The notes under the pieces: model-generated | The model's database searches: none | What the model saw: the letters and a program-made list of their open reading frames with translations, nothing else | Told to the model about the DNA's origin: nothing | Assembly (NCBI RefSeq): GCF_017812015.1 | Contig: NZ_JADQTN010000002.1 | Location: forward strand, 744,001 to 808,000 | DNA length: 64,000 nucleotides | From: Pontixanthobacter sp. CEM42 | GTDB lineage: Bacteria > Pseudomonadota > Alphaproteobacteria > Sphingomonadales > Sphingomonadaceae | Direction of reading: 5' to 3' | Part shown: piece by piece, positions 45,011 through 53,625 of the stretch | How positions within the stretch are numbered: position 1 is the first letter of the stretch | How the letters are laid out: every line of letters starts with the position of its first letter | Program-made: the position numbers and the translations under genes

Positions 45011-45225
45011 ATGGTTTGTCATTGGGCATTGCGGCGCTCGTACCGGTCTTGATCGGCCCTCTCCCGGTGCCCCAAAAAACTCTCGAAGCGAAACTATGCG
45101 CGGGTGATACCACGATCACCATTCGTATCCCTTTGGATAGTGATGATCAGACTCCTACAGACCCTTGTCGTAAGGATGGCTGCCATGCGGGCTGTTCACG
45201 CAAATCGCCTCATCGGGGTCGTTGA
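45007..45225 (+). CDS. Small Cys-rich exported protein at the end of the cco cluster
   Basis: 72 residues; ATG overlaps the ccoS stop (ATGA). An N-terminal signal-like stretch (LGIAALVPVLIG) is followed by a single Cys and a C-terminal DPCRKDGCHAGCSRK with three Cys and one His, a likely metal (copper) site. The function is unknown; strict coupling to ccoS suggests a role in the oxidase's metallation. Confidence 0.75.
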   Translation: MNGLSLGIAALVPVLIGPLPVPQKTLEAKLCAGDTTITIRIPLDSDDQTPTDPCRKDGCHAGCSRKSPHRGR

Positions 45226-45406
45226 ACCAGTTTGCGCAACGATTGTTTGATCAACAGGTCGCGCTCAGATTCCGCAACTGCGCTTATGGCTGCCATGGTC
45301 ATTTTCCTGATCATCTGGGTTCGGCATGCCTGCTTTGAGCCCCAGTTCAAGACCGAGCGATCCCAAATCTCAGCTCCTGACAGCGGGCATTCTCTCAATC
45401 GAACTA

Positions 45407-47398
45407 TCAGACGGCTCGGGGCACACTTAGAGAGACGCAGGTTCCAAGACCTTCGGTCGATTGGATCTCTAATTCGTGATGGGGGCGGTCAGCAAACTTC
45501 GAAACCAAAGCAAGGCCCAAGCCATGGCCCTTACTTCCGGGGCCCTTCACTTGCGCCGCCATCAGTGAGTTGAGTTCGTCCTTGGCCATTCCGCGACCAT
45601 TGTCGATTACTCGCAGCCTTACGCGATCTCCGCGCCTCTGCGCGGCGACCAGAACTTTGGTTGCTCCTGAGTGTTTAAGAGCGTTGGAGACAAGATTGCT
45701 AACTGATCGCATCAACTCGATCGGTTCCGTCGTTACTTGTAAGTCCGATGCCCTCATGCGAAGTTCCAAGGCCTTGCCCTGCGCTTCAGCCCGAAACATG
45801 GCTGCGCAACCGTCAAGCACAATTGAAACTGGAAAGGTCTCTACACCGACGGTCGGTCGTTCACCCGATTGTGGATCTAACGCATCCAGTCCGCTTTCAG
45901 TAAGCGATTGAAGGTAAGTCAGAGCACTATCAATTTCACTCGCCTTGTCGGGATCACTATCGGCAATCGCAGCAAGCCCTTGGCGCAACGATATCAGCGG
46001 CTGCTGCAAATCATGCGTTGTCGACGCCAATCTTGACCGCATATTCTCGGCTTGCGTGCGCGCTTGGTCATAGCGATTGCGACTATCGTGGAGCGCTTCG
46101 GTAAGTGCTATCTTTTCGCGCGCTGCAGTAACTTCGGCTTCAAGCGAACGATTGAGATCGGACTGTACCGCAAGCATCCGCACCAGGATTGCGACCAGAA
46201 ATGCCAGACTTTCAAACAGAACCGCGAAATGGAAGTAATCGAGCGCGACTGTGAGTGGAAAACGCCCGGGACTGAGCAGAATGAGAGCCATAATGACGAC
46301 GGTCAGCATGATCACAATCGAGCCAGCAATGAACGGACCCGCACCCAATACGCGCGCGCGCCTGGCGAGAACGGCGGACGAGAAATACGCCAGCGTGGCC
46401 AGCGGCACGAGCAGGAATACTGTCCAGCGCATCCCATCCAGATGCCAGAAGAACATACTGCATGCCCCGGCGACGGCCAGTATCCCTTGCAAGGACATGA
46501 TTGCCTTGTTGACCCGAGGATAGTTCGTCCGCAGCCCGGCGAACAATCGCGCGAACTGCAGCACTGCAATCATCATTCCGGACAGCAACAAAAGGTTGGC
46601 CGGTTCGTAAGCGCCCATCGAGTTCGGCCAAACGAAGCGATGAAGATATCCCTCATTGTTGGCCACGAACAGCGCGCTGAGAGTCACGTAGGCAGCAAAT
46701 GATAAAACCAGCGACCAGCCGACAAGCCTGCCCATTGCAAGCGCGACAACAACAAGCGCGAGCATCGCCCCGTTGATGATCCAGTTGAAGCGGGCCTCCT
46801 GCATATGAGCCGTCCGCATCCGCTCTTCAGTAACGAACGTAAGCGGCATCCAGCTACCTGTCGTTGATTTTAGACCCACCAGAATATCTGTCGTCTCACC
46901 AGCTTCCATCCAAAGCGGAGCGACCAAATACTGGCTGTCTATCGGTCTTTCATCGAACCGAGTGCTCCGATCGACTGAGAGCAGCGTTTCCGGAGGCTCG
47001 CCCTCCGTCCGTTTCTGGACAATCAGTTGATCAGCAAATGGGCGTTGGACATCGACCAGCCAGCGTCCTCCGCGATCGCTCGGGTTCGACACCCGCGCAA
47101 TCAACCAAACAGAGCCTTCTAGCTCGCCAAAATCGATCCACGCGCTTTCGACTGGAAGGAAATCCCTCCGCCGTTCCATAACCGCATCCGGATCAAAATC
47201 CGCCCCGTGTACGATCAGATAGTCCATTGTGGCGAATGGCTGGACATGATTGTTTCCGACCGGGAGAGCGGTCGCGCCAGGGAGCGAAGCGGTGTTTTGG
47301 GCGTGTATCAATGGGACATGCCACACGGTAGCGAGCGCGACAGCCATCACAATGAGCCACAGACGCGCGGATCGCAGTAGAAGTGCAGGCTGAATCAT
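45407..47398 (-). CDS. Membrane histidine kinase (7TMR-DISM type sensor)
   Basis: 663 residues. A signal peptide and periplasmic DISM-like sensor domain (about residues 35-200) are followed by seven membrane helices (about 205-395), a coiled coil, a HisKA region with STTHDLQQPLISLRQG and a C-terminal HATPase domain with N-box NLVSNALKHSG and GKGHGLGLALV-like G-box (GSKGHGLGLAL). It probably phosphorylates the response regulator 81 bases downstream... in gene order the regulator gene lies upstream on the same strand. The signal is unknown. Confidence 0.92.
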   Translation of the reverse strand: MIQPALLLRSARLWLIVMAVALATVWHVPLIHAQNTASLPGATALPVGNNHVQPFATMDYLIVHGADFDPDAVMERRRDFLPVESAWIDFGELEGSVWLIARVSNPSDRGGRWLVDVQRPFADQLIVQKRTEGEPPETLLSVDRSTRFDERPIDSQYLVAPLWMEAGETTDILVGLKSTTGSWMPLTFVTEERMRTAHMQEARFNWIINGAMLALVVVALAMGRLVGWSLVLSFAAYVTLSALFVANNEGYLHRFVWPNSMGAYEPANLLLLSGMMIAVLQFARLFAGLRTNYPRVNKAIMSLQGILAVAGACSMFFWHLDGMRWTVFLLVPLATLAYFSSAVLARRARVLGAGPFIAGSIVIMLTVVIMALILLSPGRFPLTVALDYFHFAVLFESLAFLVAILVRMLAVQSDLNRSLEAEVTAAREKIALTEALHDSRNRYDQARTQAENMRSRLASTTHDLQQPLISLRQGLAAIADSDPDKASEIDSALTYLQSLTESGLDALDPQSGERPTVGVETFPVSIVLDGCAAMFRAEAQGKALELRMRASDLQVTTEPIELMRSVSNLVSNALKHSGATKVLVAAQRRGDRVRLRVIDNGRGMAKDELNSLMAAQVKGPGSKGHGLGLALVSKFADRPHHELEIQSTEGLGTCVSLSVPRAV

Positions 47399-47479
47399 GA
47401 GTTCAAGCTAGCCTGCGGCAAATCGCCGCAACATGGGGCTGATTCCCCATAGGTTTCCACGGCAGGGCTCTTTGCCAAA

Positions 47480-48112
47480 TCACAGCTGCTGATGCTCGTC
47501 GAGCAGGCCTTCGCGCAAGGCATAAGTAAGCAGGCCCGAAACCGAATTTACTCCGAGTTTTGCCATCAGGCTCGCGCGGTGTTTCTCGACTGTTTTGGGA
47601 CTGATGAACAACTTTTCGCCAATGATCGCATTCTGGTGGCCTGCAGCGATGAGTGCCAACACTTCTCGCTCCCGATCGGTTAATGCTTCCCGCTCGGGTT
47701 CGTTGGCGAGCTTGTCAGCGACTTCTTGCGAAACGAATTTCCCACCTGCGAGGACTTGCGCGAAGCCCAGTTCCATCTCTTCTGGTTGAGCGGACTTGAG
47801 GAATAGCCCGTCGACGCCGGCAGCCATCCAATCTGCCAACATTGTTGTCGACGTGAAGCCGGTCACCACGATGATGCGGGTGTCCGGCGACCACCGCCGC
47901 GCCTCGCCATAGACTTGAATCCCGCGCGCTAGCGGCATCGCAGCATCAAGCAGCAGCAGATCTGGAGAGTGCTGTTTGACCAAGGCAATTGTTTCGATGC
48001 CATTAGCAGCTTCTGCAACGATCTCTATCCCGCCGATCTTGCCCAAAATTTCTGCGAGAGATCGCCGCACAATCGCATGGTCGTCAGCGATAATAGCGCG
48101 ATATTCGGGCAT
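47480..48112 (-). CDS. LuxR/NarL-type response regulator
   Basis: 210 residues: a receiver domain with Asp10, Asp11 and phospho-acceptor Asp56 (LLLLDAAMP), then a LuxR-type HTH (LTDREREVLALIAAGHQN, LFISPKTVEKHRASLM). It precedes the histidine kinase gene on the same strand, so the two are probably a pair. The start at 48112 faces the exported-protein operon on the + strand, 240 bases away. Confidence 0.94.
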   Translation of the reverse strand: MPEYRAIIADDHAIVRRSLAEILGKIGGIEIVAEAANGIETIALVKQHSPDLLLLDAAMPLARGIQVYGEARRWSPDTRIIVVTGFTSTTMLADWMAAGVDGLFLKSAQPEEMELGFAQVLAGGKFVSQEVADKLANEPEREALTDREREVLALIAAGHQNAIIGEKLFISPKTVEKHRASLMAKLGVNSVSGLLTYALREGLLDEHQQL

Positions 48113-48352
48113 GATTGAAGTGTCCCCTTATCCCCAACTTCACCTTGATAGGACCGAACTTGAAGGTTGCGCAACACAAAGCATGCTGAGGGCAGATGGG
48201 GAATCTACCCCATGGGCTGAAAAAAAGCTGCCGGTATTGATGATCAGCACAGGACCGAGCGAACTCGCTGATGTCCCGCGAAAATTTAATCAGTGCCGGC
48301 AGGCGCAGTGGCTGTTCGGTTCACTGCCGTCTCAAAGGGAAGGGAAACCAAG

Positions 48353-49282
48353 ATGCAAACAAAGTTCAAAAATATTCTGCTTGCCGGAGCGATGGCTGCG
48401 GGGTCTTTGTTGGTTGCCAGTCCCGCACAAGCGCAAATGCGCGCCTTGCTTCCGATGGCGAGCGAGGTCGAGGAAGGGGCGGCGACCGACGCTGATGGCA
48501 CCTATGTTGTCTCGACGATCAACAAACGGATCACGATTGAGAACGGCCGCGCTTATGTAGTCGATCCATGGACACACGCTTTGGTTTTGCGGGTTCACCC
48601 AGGCATGGTGACGTTGCAAAATTTTCGCCAGACTGGTCCCGACCAGTTCGAGGCCGACGATTTGCCGATGATGGGGAAAGTCGTGTTCTATCGCCAACCG
48701 AACGGCGCGCTACAGGGCGTGGTGAACGGAGCCTTTGGCGAAGCGAAATATGTACTGGTTCCGACCGACTACGCTGGCGAGCCAGCGCCCGATCCAATCG
48801 GAGGCGGTCCTGGAGGCGATGGCCCACCCCCCGTACCCGTTGTGCGCGACCGCATTTATCGCCTCCATGTCAGCGGTGGCGAATGTGAAGGCAAATCGCT
48901 TTTGCGCAAGCGTTTCCGTGGTCAAGTCCTGATCGCAATGACCGACCCCGATGGAGAGAACATGACGTCCAAGCAAAGAAACTTCGATGTTTTTTGCACC
49001 AAAAAGGGGCAGCGCAGCCAAAACTACAGATACTATAACGACGGTCCTGGTGCGCTCGAAATTACTCTGCCTGAAGCGGGAGACGGATTTTCCGGTCTGC
49101 AAATTCGGGGAACTTATCGCAACCTAGCCGCGCCGCGTTCAGGTTTTTCAAAGGGATCGAGGCTGCTGGACAATGCGATGGGTGCGGATCTCGACGTCAA
49201 CCAGAGCCTGACCGACGACATTCAAGTCGCAGGCAACAAGGCGACGTTGAATTTCACCATCACCATTAAGCGGGTGCAATAA
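48353..49282 (+). CDS. Exported protein made of the flanking domains of the MACPF protein
   Basis: 309 residues from the ATG at 48353, preceded by AAGGGAAGGG. Signal peptide to SPAQAQ. The N-terminal domain (about 45-130) contains INKRITIENGRAYVVDPWTH and DDLPMMGKV. A Gly/Pro linker precedes a C-terminal domain with QRNFDVFCTKKGQRSQNYRY and a final FTITIKRVQ. Both domains recur at the two ends of the next protein, but this one has no MACPF core. It begins a four-gene unit; the next gene starts 3 bases on. Function unknown; a partner or adaptor of the MACPF protein is likely. Confidence 0.8.
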   Translation: MQTKFKNILLAGAMAAGSLLVASPAQAQMRALLPMASEVEEGAATDADGTYVVSTINKRITIENGRAYVVDPWTHALVLRVHPGMVTLQNFRQTGPDQFEADDLPMMGKVVFYRQPNGALQGVVNGAFGEAKYVLVPTDYAGEPAPDPIGGGPGGDGPPPVPVVRDRIYRLHVSGGECEGKSLLRKRFRGQVLIAMTDPDGENMTSKQRNFDVFCTKKGQRSQNYRYYNDGPGALEITLPEAGDGFSGLQIRGTYRNLAAPRSGFSKGSRLLDNAMGADLDVNQSLTDDIQVAGNKATLNFTITIKRVQ

Positions 49283-49285
49283 GCA

Positions 49286-51934
49286 ATGGAGAAGGGCCTC
49301 CTCGCCGCCGCCGCTGCAATCATGGTGGTGACGCCGGTCATCGCTCCGTTTGAGCCAGCCCACGCGCAAATCCCTGCCGCCTTACCCAATAAGGAAGCAG
49401 TGCCCGCAGGGGAGCCCATGGCAATCGACGGAGATTGGCGGGTTAATACTATTGGCAAGGTCATCCGGATCGACCGCGGCCGTGCCTATGCAGTTGAGGG
49501 CTGGACGCACGCTATTCTGTTCCAAGTCCAGCCCGACATGGTGACGATCCGCAACATCAGCCAAACCGGTGATAATGAGTATGTCGGCGACGACCTGCCG
49601 CTAATGGGACGCGTGACCCTGAAAGCAGTCTCCGACGATCGCATCGAAGCATCGGTGCCGGGGCTTTTTGGGCCGGTGCGCTACACTCTGACGCGTGTCT
49701 CTGGCGGCAATGTTAACTCTGACAACAGGCCGCCGATGTTCGTTGGCACTGATCCGGAAAGCGGTCAGTCAGCACCCGGAGCGCCCGAGCAGGGGCCAGT
49801 TGCAGGCATACAATTCACATCGCTGTCTGAAGCTTTCGGTGAACCGCGACCCGTTGAAAACACCTTCCGCGGCTGCGAGATCCCTGAGAATGCAGGGCAG
49901 GAGCGATCGGCGCCCGCGCCAAGTCCGCGCGAGCGGATAGATGGGCGCCAATTCGCTCCCGTGGCCAACGAGCAACCCTCTGCCGGAATGCCCGGTGATG
50001 GCGACGAGTGCTGGACGCGAATGGACGGGGTTTGGGTCGAAAACGCTGATGCGAATTTTGACACCACCAGCAATGATGGGCGCGAGTGGGACGTCCAAGG
50101 CACCGCGTTGGTCGGTTTGCTGCACGGCAATTACACGACCCCTGAAACTCTCTTCATCGTCCCGGGCGGGAATGAGGACGAATTGTGGGTGATGTCAGGC
50201 GTCAATGATGTCCGTTACACTCGCTTTGCGTCATCTGATGATCAGTCCATCGCGAGCTTGATCGGCAATACACGCGCATCCAAGATTTACGAGGCTGATA
50301 ACCGCACGTCTTTGGGCAGTCGCCTGACGGTTGATTACACCGCTGGCGGTGCGTTGCGTATACGTGCGGGTAACCGCCAGTTTCTGCGACCGCCGCCGCT
50401 TGAAGAAAGCGATCTGTCGATTGATGATGTCTTTGTCATCCAGTATCAGACCGACAATTTTGCAGCCAATTTGAAAGGCTACAACGTCCTAACGCAGGAC
50501 CCATTCCTGTTGATGAACAACAATAAGGGCGAGGTCTTTGCCCGGCGCGATCGCGAGGAATACCGGATACAGGAAAAGTATGCCGTGCCTCTGGGCTTCA
50601 CGCTGCGCAATGAATCATTGCAGGGTAATGTTTATCGCAGCACAACCGTATCAAGCGAAAAAGAGCTACAAAACGCAAACTCAAGCAGTTTTGGTTTGAA
50701 CGCGGTATACAGTGTTTCGGGTGCGGTCAATTCGGTGCTCGCTTTTGTTCCGGGCGCAGGCCAGGTTGCAGACACCGGCTTTAGTGTTGGATACGCCAGT
50801 ACGCAGTCGAGCATGGCGTCAATGCGGCAGAGCAATTCGATCGCTCAAGTGGTCGGATATTCACGTGCAAAGAGCTATGCGATCATTGTCGAACACGGTG
50901 ACACCAAGCTGTCGCGCGATTTTCTGACGGCTGTTGGTGATGCGCAGGACGAGGGCGATTACCAGCAGTTGATCGAACGGTTTGGTACGCATTACGCTTA
51001 TGCGGTGACATACGGCGCCAACGCCAAAATGACCCGCGATATCTCCAGCGAGGCTTTTTCCGAGGCCATGACCGAGGAGCAGGGGAACAAGTTTGAGGCC
51101 GAGGCAAAAATTGTCGGTAGCTCCATCGGGGGCTTTAACGAGAGTATGTCCAGCATGGGCAACAGGACGGCAGGAGAGATCGGCAATGAGGGAGGCCGCT
51201 TCGTCGCAGTAGGCGGCAACGGCTCTTGGGATTCAGGAGGGTATGCTCGCGGAGACCGTGTTGCACCAATTCTGCTCGATCTGAGGCCGCTCGATGAATT
51301 GCTCAACCCGATCAATTTTCCAGACCAACCCGATGTTTACACGCGGGTTCGGGCGGAGCTGGCGCAATCAATCAATCGCTATCTCGCTGGGCAGGCGCGT
51401 CCGCTCAGCAATGAACGACTGATCGAGCGGGTGAGCTATACGCCTCCGCCGCCAGAACCTGAGCCCGAGCGCGAGAAAATCGAACCGATCGAGGAATGGC
51501 ATGTCTATGTCCGGTACCTCAACTGCACCAAGCCAGGGCCAGGTACGACCAATGGGGCATCGGGTAACATTACAATCTCTGCCACCGGACCACGTCCTGG
51601 CTTCGCCCAGCAGAAAAGGCTGAGTGTCGATTGCAAATGGAAGCAAAACAACCGTTCGACTTACAGCTATTCCATATCGGACAATACGCCCGGCTTGTTG
51701 ATCCTGCGCGGCACCCGCGCCGAGATGAAACAGTACCGGCTGAGCTTTGACTTCGCCTGGCAGTATAATGGCGCGGTGCGGGGCAAGAACCGCAATAGCA
51801 AGCGTGCGCTCAACAACACGCCCATGCAAAGCGCGGGCCTCGCTGCAGATAAGTCGCACACAACAACATGGGTAATTGGCCCCAATGGCCGCCCAGAGCT
51901 GAAGCTGTATCTTCGCGTTAAACGTATCAAGTGA
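49286..51934 (+). CDS. Exported MACPF (perforin-fold) protein
   Basis: 882 residues with a signal peptide to EPAHAQ. An N-terminal domain (about 46-130; IGKVIRIDRGRAYAVEGWTH, DDLPLMGRV) resembles that of the preceding protein. The central region (about 385-680) contains the MACPF/CDC signature FGTHYAYAVTYGA (Gly567-Thr-His-Tyr). A proline-rich linker (PPPPEPEPE) precedes a C-terminal beta domain (about 735-882). MACPF proteins assemble into membrane pores. In bacteria their roles include killing of competitors, but none is shown here. The amino-terminal signal indicates action in the periplasm, outer membrane or outside the cell. Confidence 0.9.
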   Translation: MEKGLLAAAAAIMVVTPVIAPFEPAHAQIPAALPNKEAVPAGEPMAIDGDWRVNTIGKVIRIDRGRAYAVEGWTHAILFQVQPDMVTIRNISQTGDNEYVGDDLPLMGRVTLKAVSDDRIEASVPGLFGPVRYTLTRVSGGNVNSDNRPPMFVGTDPESGQSAPGAPEQGPVAGIQFTSLSEAFGEPRPVENTFRGCEIPENAGQERSAPAPSPRERIDGRQFAPVANEQPSAGMPGDGDECWTRMDGVWVENADANFDTTSNDGREWDVQGTALVGLLHGNYTTPETLFIVPGGNEDELWVMSGVNDVRYTRFASSDDQSIASLIGNTRASKIYEADNRTSLGSRLTVDYTAGGALRIRAGNRQFLRPPPLEESDLSIDDVFVIQYQTDNFAANLKGYNVLTQDPFLLMNNNKGEVFARRDREEYRIQEKYAVPLGFTLRNESLQGNVYRSTTVSSEKELQNANSSSFGLNAVYSVSGAVNSVLAFVPGAGQVADTGFSVGYASTQSSMASMRQSNSIAQVVGYSRAKSYAIIVEHGDTKLSRDFLTAVGDAQDEGDYQQLIERFGTHYAYAVTYGANAKMTRDISSEAFSEAMTEEQGNKFEAEAKIVGSSIGGFNESMSSMGNRTAGEIGNEGGRFVAVGGNGSWDSGGYARGDRVAPILLDLRPLDELLNPINFPDQPDVYTRVRAELAQSINRYLAGQARPLSNERLIERVSYTPPPPEPEPEREKIEPIEEWHVYVRYLNCTKPGPGTTNGASGNITISATGPRPGFAQQKRLSVDCKWKQNNRSTYSYSISDNTPGLLILRGTRAEMKQYRLSFDFAWQYNGAVRGKNRNSKRALNNTPMQSAGLAADKSHTTTWVIGPNGRPELKLYLRVKRIK

Positions 51935-51954
51935 TCGGACTGAGGAGGTCTAGT

Positions 51955-52635
51955 ATGAAGAGCAGGTTCACAAGTGCAATGATCGCGCTCGCTGTGGCGA
52001 TGGCACCGACCGTTGCGTTAGCGCAGAGCTACACACCCGATGTGCTGGAGGTTAGCGAGACCGGGCCTATCGCGTTCGACCCTTCGCCAAAACTTGATTT
52101 GTCAGATGGCGGGGCAATTGAATTTTGGGTCGCAGCGAACTGGCCGGCTGATCCCGGTTACGATCCGCCCGTAATCATCAACATTGGCCCCGATGGAATT
52201 CTGTATCAGGTCTCTATCTTACGGGACCGCGATGGTCTGGTGTTTGCCAACGCCAATGACGAAGATGTCTTCATCGGAGACTTATCCGATGGCAACCTGC
52301 ACCATGTCGCGCTGAACATTATGGAAGATGGAGTTGAGGTGTATCTCGATGGTGCGCTGATCGGGACGAGCGATCTGCTCCCTCTCTCGCTGCCTTCAGC
52401 AGGTCTGTTTGTCGGCGGCTTAGAAACCGAGGAAAGCGCTTCTCTGGATGGCGCCGTTGGCCAATTGCGCTTTTGGAGCCAACCTTTGAAGGAAGACGAG
52501 ATTATCGATTTCCGACTGCGCGAAGTGCTCGACCCGCAAAGCGATGATCATCCGGCAGCTGAGTATTTGGTGGCGCAGAGCGATTTCCGCGAGGATGAAT
52601 TGCTTGTTGTAGAGTCGATTGAGAAATTGCCATGA
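51955..52635 (+). CDS. Exported LamG/concanavalin-like protein
   Basis: 226 residues from the ATG at 51955, with GAGGAGG upstream. Signal peptide to ALAQS. One LamG/concanavalin-like jelly-roll domain: GGAIEFWVAANW, HHVALNIMEDGVEVYLDGALIG and GAVGQLRFWSQPLKEDEI are the typical strands. Such domains bind sugars or proteins. It lies 20 bases after the MACPF gene and overlaps the next one by 4 bases. Confidence 0.83.
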   Translation: MKSRFTSAMIALAVAMAPTVALAQSYTPDVLEVSETGPIAFDPSPKLDLSDGGAIEFWVAANWPADPGYDPPVIINIGPDGILYQVSILRDRDGLVFANANDEDVFIGDLSDGNLHHVALNIMEDGVEVYLDGALIGTSDLLPLSLPSAGLFVGGLETEESASLDGAVGQLRFWSQPLKEDEIIDFRLREVLDPQSDDHPAAEYLVAQSDFREDELLVVESIEKLP

Positions 52636-53345
52636 AAATGAAGGCAATCACAGGAATCAGCCTCGCTGTGGCATTGGCTATAGGCGGCTTTGTACCAGCT
52701 CCTGCGGCGGTCAGCGTCTTTGTCGGCGCGGCAGAGGCGGCAAACGGAAATTCTTTAGGCAGTCGAAAAAAGAGCACCAAGCGTAAGGGGAGAAAGAAGA
52801 AAGCTCCCGCTGCGAAAAATGCTGCTAATGGGGCGAAAAAGACAACCCGTTCGGCAACCAGAAAAACGTCAAGAACGGGTCCGTCTCGCGTCGCCAGAAA
52901 GTCGGCCAGCCCCAAAAGCTCGACGAGCAAGCAAGGCAAACGCAATGCGGGCAGGTTCAAGCGGCACGCTTCTGCGCCAGCCGCAGGCAGTGGCCTGCTA
53001 GCGGTCCCCAACCCCGCGCCGCGCCCAGGTCGGGCTGCGGCACCACCTCGACAAGGTGCGAAGAAGCAAGCCCCCCCGGCTAAGCAAGCACGGGCAAACG
53101 CCAAAAAAACTCAGCGTCAAGCCCAGAACAAGACGTCGAAAACTGGGGCAAATCCGGCGGGGCCGGGCCGCCGAAACAGCGATGTATCGTCGGTATTACC
53201 ACGTGTGCCGCAAGCGGGCGGAGCAACTGAGGCTGTGGCGAGGGTCGAAAATGCGCGCCAAGCTGCTGTAAGGACCGAGAAGACGAAGCAAGGTAAGAAG
53301 AGCCGCTTTTATTGGACGGGCTTTTTTGGCCGCAAGAAGAAATAG
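52632..53345 (+). CDS. Exported, extremely Lys/Arg-rich low-complexity protein
   Basis: 237 residues; ATG overlaps the LamG gene stop (ATGA). A signal peptide (ISLAVALAIGGFVPAPA) precedes about 200 residues of low complexity dominated by Lys, Arg, Ala, Ser and Pro (KKKAPAAKNA, RKKSTKRKGRKKK). It has no globular motif. High positive charge could bind lipopolysaccharide, DNA or acidic polysaccharide. It is the last gene of the MACPF unit. Confidence 0.75.
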   Translation: MKMKAITGISLAVALAIGGFVPAPAAVSVFVGAAEAANGNSLGSRKKSTKRKGRKKKAPAAKNAANGAKKTTRSATRKTSRTGPSRVARKSASPKSSTSKQGKRNAGRFKRHASAPAAGSGLLAVPNPAPRPGRAAAPPRQGAKKQAPPAKQARANAKKTQRQAQNKTSKTGANPAGPGRRNSDVSSVLPRVPQAGGATEAVARVENARQAAVRTEKTKQGKKSRFYWTGFFGRKKK

Positions 53346-53369
53346 GGCGAAGGTGGGATTCGAATCCAC
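53346..53369 (-). pseudogene. Remnant of a tRNA 3' end
   Basis: Read on the - strand, GTGGA-TTCGAAT-CCCAC is a tRNA T arm and CTTCGCC an acceptor strand, but no 5' acceptor, D arm or anticodon arm is upstream and no CCA follows. It starts at the base after the stop codon of the Lys/Arg-rich gene. It is probably the scar of a past integration. Confidence 0.4.
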
Positions 53370-53625
53370 GAGGCGGTCATATTTGGTATCTGCACTTGGG
53401 TCGTTGGCGGGAGCGACGGCTTCTTGTCCGACCCGAGCCAACAACTTGCAGACCGCTTGCGGCCCTTGACGACGCTATCTCTGAATTAGCAGACGGAGCC
53501 AATCGAGTGCTCACTAAAGCGGGAAGAGACTACGGAGTTTTGTTCCTACACAAGAAGATCGAAGCGATTCTCGAGGCTTGGTTCCGAATTTGGCCCGATC
53601 CATCGCCGCGAACGCTAAGCAAGCA

